A stretch of 64,000 nt of DNA from UBA2589 sp965223235 (GTDB lineage Bacteria > Gemmatimonadota > Gemmatimonadetes > Longimicrobiales > Gaopeijiaceae): the NCBI GenBank assembly GCA_965223235.1, contig CBDCVV010000022.1, forward strand, positions 310,001-374,000, in the 5' to 3' direction. Every line of letters starts with the position of its first letter. Positions within the stretch are counted from its first letter, which is position 1. The notes beneath the pieces were generated by a model. The model was not told the origin of the DNA, made no database searches, and saw only the letters and a program-made list of their open reading frames with translations. The position numbers and the translations under genes are program-made. Below are positions 1 to 8,008 of the stretch, one piece after another.

Positions 1-1143
1 GACCCGGACCAAGAAGAGGTTCGCCACATTCGCACACGCGATGAGGAGCACGAGCGCCACGGCACCCAGTAGGAGCCACATCGGCGTCGCGACGTCGCCG
101 AAGATCTCCTCCGCCGCGCTCCGCACCACGGGTCGGTGCTGCGCAAGGAGCTCCGCATACGCCGCCGATCCGCCATACGTCTCGGGGATCCTAGAGGCGA
201 TCCGGGTCAGCTCCCCTACGACCGACTCGTGCGTCGCCTCCGGCGCGAGACGGGCGATCAGGGGCATCCCGAAGCGACCGATTCGCACCTCTCCCGTCGG
301 CGGGGCAACAGGGATCCACAGGAGTGCCCGATCGTGAGGGAACCAGAAGTCTGGCCCCATGACTCCAATAATCGTGCGGGTCTCTCCGCTGATAAAGTGC
401 GACTGCCCCACAGCAGCTGGATCTGCTCCAAACCAACTGACCCAGAGCGAGTGGCTGATGATCGCCACGTCGTTTTGGTCGTCCGCGGTGGGGAGCCGAC
501 CGAGAAGAGGAGTCACCCCCAGCGTTTCAAAGAGGTCCCAGGAAGGCGCAACCATCGAGATGCGCTCCACTCGGTCGTCCACCCGAAGCGTGCTGGTGAA
601 CGAGTTGAAGCTGGAGACCCGCTCGAGTTGTTCCGACTTGTCGGCGTACTCGAGATAGAATTCCATCGAGAGGCCGAACTCTTCGGGGAAGTCGCTGCCG
701 GGCGCCGAAGCAGCGATGTATACGAGTTCTTCGCTCTCTTCGTAGGGGAGCGCGTCGAAGAGTACGGCATCGACGACCGAGAACATTCCGGCATTGGCGC
801 CGATCGCCAACGCGAGTGTGATCACCGATACGATCGCCAAGCCCGGCGCTCTTCTGAGACTACGCCCCGCCAACCGTAGGTCCCGCATCCAATCCGACAT
901 CGTCCCCAACCCTCCCCCACCTTCAAGTGCTGCCCATCGCCCCCGACTGGGACGAAGGCGTTCGATGCAAGCGGTCCACACGAGGTCCACCGTCGTGGCT
1001 GCTACGAACGTCCCGGCGTGAACGCCTCCCCGCTCCTTGGCGACCCCAAGGTCGATCTCGACCTGCTCTTCGATGTCCGCGCCAAAGTCGTCGCGGAAAG
1101 CCGCCGGAAGCAGCGAAATCAACAGACGAAACCAGATGATCAC
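1..1143 (-). CDS. ADOP-type ABC transporter permease, 3' end beyond window (partial)
   Basis: MacB/FtsX-like permease of the ADOP family, an inner-membrane protein thought to move substrates such as peptides or lipids across the envelope, or to act mechanically on it, with an ATPase encoded elsewhere. The frame is open without a stop from 1143 to base 1 (381 codons). Residues 1-80 form the cytosolic ADOP N-terminal region (FRLLISLLPAAFRDDFGADI), residues 82-100 the amphipathic lead-in (MRDLRLAGRSLRRAPG), then a first membrane segment near 102-122, a MacB-like periplasmic core (motifs LGRLPTADDQ, GVMGPDFWFP) and a second membrane segment near 355-378 ending ACANVANLFLVRV, the family hallmark. 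The chosen GTG start (1143-1141) overlaps the TGA of the upstream PadR gene as GTGA, which implies translational coupling. An internal ATG at 900 would remove the N-terminal domain. The C-terminal FtsX domain lies outside the window. Confidence 0.85.
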   Translation of the reverse strand, partial: MIIWFRLLISLLPAAFRDDFGADIEEQVEIDLGVAKERGGVHAGTFVAATTVDLVWTACIERLRPSRGRWAALEGGGGLGTMSDWMRDLRLAGRSLRRAPGLAIVSVITLALAIGANAGMFSVVDAVLFDALPYEESEELVYIAASAPGSDFPEEFGLSMEFYLEYADKSEQLERVSSFNSFTSTLRVDDRVERISMVAPSWDLFETLGVTPLLGRLPTADDQNDVAIISHSLWVSWFGADPAAVGQSHFISGETRTIIGVMGPDFWFPHDRALLWIPVAPPTGEVRIGRFGMPLIARLAPEATHESVVGELTRIASRIPETYGGSAAYAELLAQHRPVVRSAAEEIFGDVATPMWLLLGAVALVLLIACANVANLFLVRV

Positions 1144-1478
1144 GATGTCGACGTTCCCAGTCGGTCATCCGCGATCCGCGTTGCAAGTTTCAAACGGCGC
1201 GTCTCGTCCTTGAGCGCCTCACGCCCCCTCGCTGTCAGCGCGTAGTACTTCCTGGGGCGTCCCGGATGCGGGGCATCCTCCTGCGGCTCAGCCAGAGTTA
1301 CGAACTCCCACGACATGAGGCGGGAAAGCACGCGATACAACGACCCCGCGCGCGGGCTGATCGCTCCGGCCGAGTCCGACTCCACCGCTGCCTTGATCGC
1401 GTAGCCGTACCGCGGCTCCTGGGCCATCGCCAAGAGTACGTGGTACTCGAGTCCGCTGAGACCGGCCTCACTCATCAC
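1140..1478 (-). CDS. PadR family transcriptional regulator
   Basis: Winged-helix repressor of about 111-112 residues, the usual PadR size. Recognisable elements are the first helices (LSGLEYHVLLAMAQEPRYGY), the recognition helix and wing (GSLYRVLSRLMSWEFV), and the GRPRKYYALTARGREAL strand-helix typical of the family. GTG at 1478 and ATG at 1475 are both possible starts; AGGAG at 1484-1488 lies 8 bases from the ATG and 5 from the GTG, so the ATG is slightly favoured. The stop overlaps the start of the ADOP permease gene. PadR genes paired with ADOP permeases usually repress their own operon, and an AT-rich stretch with direct repeats lies just upstream. Effector unknown. Confidence 0.88.
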   Translation of the reverse strand: MMSEAGLSGLEYHVLLAMAQEPRYGYAIKAAVESDSAGAISPRAGSLYRVLSRLMSWEFVTLAEPQEDAPHPGRPRKYYALTARGREALKDETRRLKLATRIADDRLGTSTS

Positions 1479-1993
1479 ACCGCTCCTATGAATTACTCTT
1501 ACTGCATATATACAGAGAGAGCATATACAAAGTAGGTGAAGTCAGCTACTCCCCGATCAACAAGCGCGCAGGTGGCTCAGGGCCTCTAAGGGACCTCGTG
1601 GCGATTTCCGCGGGGCCCACCCTAGGCCCGTGTGGCCAACGTCCTTGCCTGTTTCGAGTTGCCGGCCGGCGGACGTCGGTCGCATGCCCCGCCAACGTCC
1701 AAATCCTCGCGGAGCCGGTGTAGACCCGATATTATGTGTCCGGCTCCGGGATTGGACCCGATCCTGAACAGGTCTTCCAGCGCTGCAAAAAAGTTCGGTC
1801 GAAGGCACGTGTTGCCCCTTCGGGCCGGAACACATTCAAGGACATGGCGCGTTCTCTGGCCAAGGGGCGAGAGTGGACCCATTCTTGCGTTCGACTCGTT
1901 GGCTAGGAAACGGACATATTGGGGTTGTGCGCGTGCCTACGGGACAGCGACAGCCCACGCGAGACGAACGGCTTTTCGGACGGTGAGAGCGAC
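1479..1993. other. Divergent intergenic region, 515 bases
   Basis: Separates the minus-strand PadR gene from the plus-strand lipoprotein gene. Apart from the direct repeats near 1504-1530 nothing certain is visible. The open frames here have low-complexity Arg/Pro-rich translations, no plausible start signals and no recognisable domain, so none is annotated. Promoters for both flanking genes are expected here. Confidence 0.6.
1504..1530. promoter_or_regulatory. AT-rich direct repeat upstream of padR-ADOP, candidate operator
   Basis: GCATATATACA (1504-1514) and GCATATACA (1521-1529) are near-identical direct repeats spaced 17 bases apart in otherwise GC-rich DNA, 26-52 bases upstream of the PadR start. 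PadR regulators commonly bind ATAT-containing sites at their own promoters, so this is a plausible operator and promoter area. No clean -35/-10 pair was found. Confidence 0.4.
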
Positions 1994-3616
1994 ATGAAAC
2001 CAAGAGGATGGATCGGCGGCGCCGTTTTTGGGGGCTTGTTGGCGGTCGGCTGCAGCGATGTCATCGTGATCGACCCCAACGCGTACGGTGAGAACTTGAG
2101 CCTATCTCTGGGTCAAGTACGTCTCGCCGTTGGGGATACCCAGAGCGTCAACGTGAAGGTCTTGGACGATCGCGGCCTACCGTTGTCCGATACCGAACTC
2201 TACGATACTCAGATTGACCTTGCCTCTTCGGACCTTTCTGTGGCGTCCGTCGCGATCGGTCCGGTAGCCGACACGTTCCTCGCCGTCAATCTCATCGGGG
2301 AAGGAGACGGAAGTGCTACGGTGACCGCGACTTACCAGACGTTGGAAGCGACGGTATCGGTCGAGGTGTCGCCCCTGCTATTCGTCGCCACGAACGAGCT
2401 GCCAGAGGCGACCGTCGGTGAGAATTATAGTGTGGCGCTGGAAGCGAAAGGTGGGGAGGCGCCTTACACGTGGGGCGCGGACGGGGCACTCCCCTCGGGG
2501 ATGAGTCTCACGCAGGGCGGCCGACTCTCGGGGACCCCAGAAGAAGCGAACGACGAAAGCTTTAGCGTCAGGGTCCAGAGCGCCGATGCCCAGGAAGCGA
2601 CCGCCAGTCTCTCCCTGTCGGTCACATCCCAGTTCCTTAGAATCACATCAGAGGGTCTCGCACGAGGCATTCCGGACGAGGCATATGCCGACACCCTCAA
2701 GGCGAGAGGGGGAGCCGGTGGCTACAGCTGGGCCATAACCAGCGGAAGCCTACCGAGCGGGTTGTCGTTTGACCCCACGGGGTGGATCGACGGAACGCCC
2801 CAGGATACGAGCACCACCCAACTCAGCATTCGAGTCACCGATTCTGAAGGCACCTCGGTCACCGAGGAGTTTGTGCTTCAGATCCTCGAGGGTTATCCGA
2901 ACGAACCGTCCAATTTCGTCCTAATCTCGAACGAGTCGGGCAATACCAAGAACTGGGCCGGGTTCGAGAACAATTCGCCATTGTGGACGACAGGTAATGA
3001 TGAGGGCGGCCCACCCAATGTCGTGCCAGACGGCGCATGTCCGGTGAGTCCATCCGCCGTGGAGTTCAGAGTCGAAGTCGGTACCAGGGGAGACGGCTCG
3101 AACAAGCTTCTGAAATTCAGCGACTCGCCTCATCAGAACGCGTATTCGATGGACTCACTTTACGTCGCCTTCTATGTGTACCGCGACGCTACATGGGCCC
3201 ATGGGAACAAATGGTTCTACCTTGGGAAGGCGGACGGTGGTAACCCGACCGACTACTACCTGTACCAAACCAGCTCGCCTGGTGGTCTTGGGTTCAACGC
3301 CCAGGGGAATGACGGACACGACCTCGTGTGGGAAGACCACCGAGAGCTCATTCGGGCAGGTGAATGGGTGTTGTTCGAGATGATCTACGGGGCGGAGTCG
3401 AGCGTCGCGAGTGGTGACGGCCGGCTGTCGGTTTGGATTGATGGAACCCACATCTTCACCTCGAACTCGATCAACTACACGGGTGCCGGAAACACCGTGA
3501 ACCAACTCGGGGTCGGCGGACTCACGTGGTACGCGTACACCACGCACCCACCGGGAGAACCCGAGCGCTACTATCGTCTTTGCGGCCTACGGATCTTAGG
3601 GAAACCCACCTCCTAG
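1994..3616 (+). CDS. Lipoprotein with Ig-like domains and C-terminal jelly-roll domain
   Basis: Exported lipoprotein of 540 residues. The start is set at ATG 1994 because a lipoprotein signal follows at once (hydrophobic run then LLAVGC, Cys20); the frame is open further upstream but that stretch is not signal-like. Residues about 27-130 look like a bacterial Ig-like (Big_2) domain, and about 135-215 and 217-300 are two putative-Ig (He_PIG) repeats, recognised by LPSGMSL..GRLSGTP and LPSGLSF..GWIDGTP. Residues about 305-540 resemble a concanavalin/laminin-G-like sandwich (WVLFEMIYG, RLSVWIDGTHIF), so a polysaccharide-binding or lyase-like role is possible. Catalytic residues cannot be assigned. 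It stands alone, convergent with the SGNH hydrolase gene only 12 bases downstream. Confidence 0.75.
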   Translation: MKPRGWIGGAVFGGLLAVGCSDVIVIDPNAYGENLSLSLGQVRLAVGDTQSVNVKVLDDRGLPLSDTELYDTQIDLASSDLSVASVAIGPVADTFLAVNLIGEGDGSATVTATYQTLEATVSVEVSPLLFVATNELPEATVGENYSVALEAKGGEAPYTWGADGALPSGMSLTQGGRLSGTPEEANDESFSVRVQSADAQEATASLSLSVTSQFLRITSEGLARGIPDEAYADTLKARGGAGGYSWAITSGSLPSGLSFDPTGWIDGTPQDTSTTQLSIRVTDSEGTSVTEEFVLQILEGYPNEPSNFVLISNESGNTKNWAGFENNSPLWTTGNDEGGPPNVVPDGACPVSPSAVEFRVEVGTRGDGSNKLLKFSDSPHQNAYSMDSLYVAFYVYRDATWAHGNKWFYLGKADGGNPTDYYLYQTSSPGGLGFNAQGNDGHDLVWEDHRELIRAGEWVLFEMIYGAESSVASGDGRLSVWIDGTHIFTSNSINYTGAGNTVNQLGVGGLTWYAYTTHPPGEPERYYRLCGLRILGKPTS

Positions 3617-3628
3617 CAAATCGGTCGG

Positions 3629-4702
3629 TTAGGGTGCGGCATCTATCAAGAGAGTCGAAATCCTGGCCGCAACGATGTCCGCAAAGGCTTGGTTTCCGAT
3701 CGGGGAGAAGTGCTGACCGTCCGCGAAGTGCACGGCCGTCCAATCGTACGACAGGATAGTCTCCAGGTACGACGTGCCCGTGTTCTTGGCGACTCGCTCC
3801 ATGACCTGGTTGTACTGGGTCAGGGCAGGCTCGATCGCTTCCGCTTCCCAAAACCGAAACCACCAAAGGTCCCTTGACCCGGGTCCAAGCACCTGGGGAG
3901 CGAAGAGACACTCCAGTCCGTGCGCCGCGCAGAGCCCCGTGAAGGATGTGAGATTGCTGGTGTAGATCTCTTCTGCTCGTCGGTCCATTCCGACGGAGCG
4001 CGGGCCCGTCGCCGGTCGGGGGCGATCAAGCTGGAAAGCCACTTGAAGGACGCTCCGCGCGACCCGAACGAGGGCCGATCGATTTCCTCTTTTCAGCCGG
4101 TGGAGCTCCAAGTTCGTCCACTGGGAAGGACCATGAAAGTCCGAATAATCGGGCTTGAGATTCGGACTGTGAGCGGTGTGTAGATCGTTAATCCCCTGGA
4201 ACAAGACGACCAGGTCCGGATCCAAATCCGCACCAACGGTGGCAAGTTGAATCACGTTCTCGATGGATGTGTAGCCAGGGACACCCGCGTTGATGACCCG
4301 GACCGGAACGTGCCCGGTGCCCTCAAGCAAAGAGTCGAGAACTTGTTCGAGGCGATGGGGCCACGTGTCCTCGTCTCCGACCCTTGTTCCGAACGTCGTC
4401 GAACCACCAAGCGCTAGGATCGTGAGTCCAGGCGACTCGGTGGACGCCCGCTCGCGACTCGCTCGAAACCCGGCCTCGTTGATGGAAACAGAGACGTCTC
4501 CCCGACGCTCTCCTGCACCTGGTCGAGGAGCCCCGACAAGGTACGGATGTTGAACAAAGAGCTCAGCCGACGCTCCTCGATCGAAGGCGGGTGCCTGACC
4601 CGACAGAATCCACATCGCCACCTGACCGAAGCCTTCGGCGAGAACGATCAAGAAGGCAATGTAGGCCACGATCTGAAGCCCGTGAGTAAGCCGTCGGGTC
4701 AC
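3629..4702 (-). CDS. Membrane-anchored SGNH/GDSL-family hydrolase
   Basis: Predicted esterase or acyl-transferring hydrolase of 357 residues. An N-terminal hydrophobic helix (about 10-32) suggests a signal anchor that places the domain outside the inner membrane. SGNH blocks are all present: block I GGSTTFG (nucleophile Ser101), block II NAGVPGY (Gly about 140), block III GIND (Asn172) and block V DGQHFSPIGN (Asp328, His331). The full catalytic set suggests an active enzyme; candidates are deacetylation or acylation of surface carbohydrate, but the substrate cannot be read from sequence. It is convergent with the upstream lipoprotein and divergent from the DUF5916 gene, so it is probably monocistronic. 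Confidence 0.85.
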   Translation of the reverse strand: MTRRLTHGLQIVAYIAFLIVLAEGFGQVAMWILSGQAPAFDRGASAELFVQHPYLVGAPRPGAGERRGDVSVSINEAGFRASRERASTESPGLTILALGGSTTFGTRVGDEDTWPHRLEQVLDSLLEGTGHVPVRVINAGVPGYTSIENVIQLATVGADLDPDLVVLFQGINDLHTAHSPNLKPDYSDFHGPSQWTNLELHRLKRGNRSALVRVARSVLQVAFQLDRPRPATGPRSVGMDRRAEEIYTSNLTSFTGLCAAHGLECLFAPQVLGPGSRDLWWFRFWEAEAIEPALTQYNQVMERVAKNTGTSYLETILSYDWTAVHFADGQHFSPIGNQAFADIVAARISTLLIDAAP

Positions 4703-4867
4703 TTGTCTCTCCGTTCGGAAGGAAGAGGCGCGGCTAGGTAGCCACGGAATCGAGGACGGCTCAAAAACTACCGGTTCAAGAACGAGGGAGACAGCCGGAA
4801 AGCGACCGGGCGAGCGAGGTACTCCTGGCGATTCACGCGTCCGAGCGTCGAACCCGGCTCGCCGGGA

Positions 4868-7252
4868 TTGCCTCTAAGGAGATCAACTAGGATACTGATC
4901 GACCCGCGGGTGAGTACACCGGACCCCGCGAATCATCCAAGGCCGTGGCAGTCTGATCCCTTGAAACACCTCCTTCTCGGAACCGCGGTCGCAGCGTGTG
5001 CCTGCGTGATCGCGGCGCCGTCGGTGAACGCACAAGTTCAAACACTGGACGGATCCCCCGCACCCGACTGGCCGGAGTCGAGCACACGAGATGAGCTAGG
5101 GAGGATTACCGTCCGAGCCATTCGACTCGACGGGCCCCTCCAGCTCGACGGGCAGCTGAACGAGAGCGTGTATGACGACTACGCGCCCTTCGGTGACTTC
5201 GTGCAGGTCGCACCGACCGCCGGAGCCCCGTCTTCCGAGCGAACCGACGTCTGGGTGATGTTCGACGACACGCACGTGTACGTGACGTGCCGGTGCTGGG
5301 ACGCCGCGTCCCCGGAGACGTGGGTCGCGAACGAGCTCCGGCGTGACACTCCTGGTCTCCGGAACAACGAGCACTTCGGTGTGATGTTCGACACGTTCTA
5401 CGACCGCCGCAGCGGAATGATGTTCTATGCGAACCCGCTCGGAGCCCGCGCGGACTACTCGGTCATCGACGAGGGTGGTCCCAACACCGATTGGAATCCG
5501 GTGTGGGACGTTCAGGGGGGCCAATTCGATGGTGGGTGGGTCGTCGAGATGGCGATTCCCTTCAAGTCCCTCCGCTACAACGCGGGCCCCGACCAGATGT
5601 GGGGCATCCAGCTTCGACGTTCGATCCGGCATAAGAACGAGTGGACGTACCTGAACCCGGTACCTGCCTTCCTCGCGGGCCCGCAGGCACTGAACCGAGT
5701 CTCCGCAGCAGGGACGGTCGTCGGCTTCGACTTGCCTCCTGCCGGCAACAACCTGGAGTTCAAGCCGTACGCGATCGGCGGCATCGCGACCGACCGAACC
5801 AGCACACCGGTCACGAACAACGATGTGACTGGTGACATCGGCATCGACTTCAAGTACGGGCTCACGGCCAACCTGACGGCCGACCTGACCGTGAACACGG
5901 ACTTCGCCCAGGTCGAAGTCGACGAGCAGCAGGTCAACCTCACGCGGTTCAGCCTCTTCTTCCCCGAGAAGCGAGACTTCTTTCTCGAGGGCCGGGGAGT
6001 GTTCGAGTTCGGGCAAGGGGGTCGAGGGGGTTTCCGACCCGGGCGAGGGGGGCGATTCGGTCGCGGCGGAGGCGACCAACCCACACTTTTTTATAGTCGC
6101 CGAATCGGGTTGGACCAGGGGCGTGTCATTCCGATTCAGGCGGGCGCCCGTGTCACCGGAAAGGTGGGCCCCTTCGCGGTGGGGGCGGTCAACATTCAGA
6201 CCGGGGCAGAAGAATCGGCTGGTGTGGAAGCTACGAACTACTCCGTCTTTCGCCTTAAGCGCGACATTCTGCAACGGAGCTCGATCGGAGCGCTCTTCAC
6301 GAACCGGTCTTCATCGACCATGGGTAGCGGTTCGAGCCAAACGTTCGGCGCCGATGCGGCGTTCGCCTTCTTCCAGAACCTGCAGCTCGGAGCCTACTGG
6401 GCCCGGTCGGTCTCGCCATTGGATGTCGACGGGGAGACGAGTTGGCAGACTGCGGTCAGCTACGACGGCGACAAGTATGGGGCGAGCGGATCGAGGCTCG
6501 AGGTCGGCGAGGGCTTCAACCCGGAGGTGGGCTTCCTGCGTCGCAGTGACTTCGCCAAGTCGAGTGCGTCGCTTCGATTCAGCCCCCGTCCGGCGTCTAT
6601 CGAAGCGGTTCGCAAATTGACTTGGGCCGTGGGTGTGGATCACTACGCCGACGGCGACGGCTCCCTCGAGTCGCGGCGGCAATCAGCCCGCTTCGACGTC
6701 GAAATGGAAAACAGCGACCGCTTCGCGGTAGAGGTCGTGAAAGAGTTCGAGCGTATCGACAACGCCTTCCCCATATCGAGCACGCTTAGCATCTCAGAGG
6801 GGCGGTACGACTTCCGTAGTCAGCGCGCCTCCTATACCGCCGGTCCCCAGCGTCGGTTGTCCGGAAGCGTCTCGTACCAGTGGGGCGAATTCTACGGCGG
6901 TTCGATCCGAGCGATCTCGGTCAACCAAGGCCGGGTGGTCTTGTCGAACCACCTGTCGCTCGAGCCGGGGATGAGCCTCAACTTCCTCGATCTCCCCGAA
7001 GGTGAGTCGACCCAGGCCGTCTTCAGACTCCGCTCCGACTACGCCTTCACTCCACGCATGTTCGCGAGTGGGCTCCTTCAGTACAACGACGCAGACGGCA
7101 CCCTCTCCAGCAACCTGCGCTTCCGTTGGGAGTACGCCCCAGGCAGCGAGCTATTCGTCGTTTGGACCGACGAGCGTGATACGGGACCAGGGGGCACCGG
7201 GCTTCGGACGCGCGGACTGGTCATCAAAGCCACCCGCCTCCTGAGATACTGA
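4868..7252 (+). CDS. DUF5916 outer-membrane protein with CBM9-like N-terminal domain
   Basis: Large exported protein (up to 794 residues). After the signal sequence (LLLGTAVAACACVIAAPSVNAQ, about 35-56) comes a carbohydrate-binding-family-9-like domain, about 75-235 (LDGQLNESVYDDY, VMFDDTHVYV, WVVEMAIPFKSLRY), followed by a long C-terminal region of alternating beta strands ending in an aromatic residue (LLRY), as in outer-membrane beta barrels of the DUF5916 family. The motif FSLFFPEKRDFFLEG (about 360-375) is characteristic. A Gly/Arg-rich stretch follows at about 380-402. The start is uncertain: TTG 4868 gives the longest frame, AAGGAG lies at 4876-4881 inside it, and GTG 4910 or TTG 4961 (which begins right at the signal peptide) are alternatives. 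Function unknown; proposed as surface glycan binding or transport. Confidence 0.8.
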   Translation: MPLRRSTRILIDPRVSTPDPANHPRPWQSDPLKHLLLGTAVAACACVIAAPSVNAQVQTLDGSPAPDWPESSTRDELGRITVRAIRLDGPLQLDGQLNESVYDDYAPFGDFVQVAPTAGAPSSERTDVWVMFDDTHVYVTCRCWDAASPETWVANELRRDTPGLRNNEHFGVMFDTFYDRRSGMMFYANPLGARADYSVIDEGGPNTDWNPVWDVQGGQFDGGWVVEMAIPFKSLRYNAGPDQMWGIQLRRSIRHKNEWTYLNPVPAFLAGPQALNRVSAAGTVVGFDLPPAGNNLEFKPYAIGGIATDRTSTPVTNNDVTGDIGIDFKYGLTANLTADLTVNTDFAQVEVDEQQVNLTRFSLFFPEKRDFFLEGRGVFEFGQGGRGGFRPGRGGRFGRGGGDQPTLFYSRRIGLDQGRVIPIQAGARVTGKVGPFAVGAVNIQTGAEESAGVEATNYSVFRLKRDILQRSSIGALFTNRSSSTMGSGSSQTFGADAAFAFFQNLQLGAYWARSVSPLDVDGETSWQTAVSYDGDKYGASGSRLEVGEGFNPEVGFLRRSDFAKSSASLRFSPRPASIEAVRKLTWAVGVDHYADGDGSLESRRQSARFDVEMENSDRFAVEVVKEFERIDNAFPISSTLSISEGRYDFRSQRASYTAGPQRRLSGSVSYQWGEFYGGSIRAISVNQGRVVLSNHLSLEPGMSLNFLDLPEGESTQAVFRLRSDYAFTPRMFASGLLQYNDADGTLSSNLRFRWEYAPGSELFVVWTDERDTGPGGTGLRTRGLVIKATRLLRY

Positions 7253-7546
7253 GCCGAACCCCCGGGAGCGATGGCGGGTCCTAGCTCCGCACCCTCGCGA
7301 TCCGGCGTAGCGTCCGGCGGGCCATATGAGCCGCCCGGTCCCCAACCATGGTACGAACGTCGCGACGGCGTCCATGGCTGGGGCAGATCTGTACCGGTCG
7401 TACGATCCCTCTACCCGAATCCACACACAGTGCGCTGCACCCGCAGCGGTACCGTCCTCTCGACTGAGCTGTCATCTCCACCCTTCCCCATCATCATCCC
7501 CACACACGTACCCTTACGACGACGCGCCGCTACGGTTTCGGTTGCC

Positions 7547-7948
7547 TCAATCTCCGACGTCGCGCCGGCGGACCCAACCCTCCGAGCGTGGCACTAGGCC
7601 GAGCGTCCGGCGCAACTGAGCCGAGGCGTGATGCTCGAGCGGTTCCCCGTCGACCGTGACGACACGCACCCACCGACCCCCACCCCGGATCGCGCCGAGG
7701 AAGCCGTCTTCGACGATCCGGACCCTGCGAGCCTGTTCGACCCCAAAACACCGATCCGAGGCGTACGACGAAGCGGCCTCCTGCCCCTCCTCCTCCACAA
7801 TCGCAGCGTGTCGTTCAGCCACCTCACGGGTTTCACACGCGGTAGCGGCCGAGACGAAGGACCGAGCCGTCTCGTCTGCGTCGGAACAGGCTCCGACGAG
7901 TACAAACCCGAGGAGGGCAACCGGCCGAAGCGTCGATCGAGAAGTCAT
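7547..7948 (-). CDS. Small hypothetical lipoprotein
   Basis: A 133-residue frame beginning at ATG 7948 with a convincing lipoprotein signal: positively charged start (MTSRSTLRP), hydrophobic core and LVGAC with Cys21. The mature part carries a Cys-containing segment (AATACETREVAERHAAIVEE) and no domain I recognise. It lies 60 bases downstream of the ADOP permease on the same strand and could be the last gene of that operon. The signal peptide is the main support; the 294 bases between it and the DUF5916 stop contain nothing recognisable. Confidence 0.55.
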   Translation of the reverse strand: MTSRSTLRPVALLGFVLVGACSDADETARSFVSAATACETREVAERHAAIVEEEGQEAASSYASDRCFGVEQARRVRIVEDGFLGAIRGGGRWVRVVTVDGEPLEHHASAQLRRTLGLVPRSEGWVRRRDVGD

Positions 7949-8008
7949 GCCGAAACGTGTCGCATGGCACCACCTCACTGCAAGAACCGTCGCCTCCGAC
8001 CCGCCGCT

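Noticed and set aside
1557..1997. Small overlapping frames in the 1.5-2.0 kb intergenic region
   Set aside because: No ribosome site, no domain and both strands equally open, as expected for high-GC noncoding DNA.
5096..6274. 392-codon open frame antisense to the DUF5916 gene
   Set aside because: Its translation is Arg/Val/Glu-rich with no domain, and the opposite strand carries a clear signal peptide and CBM9-like domain in frame. It is a GC-bias shadow.
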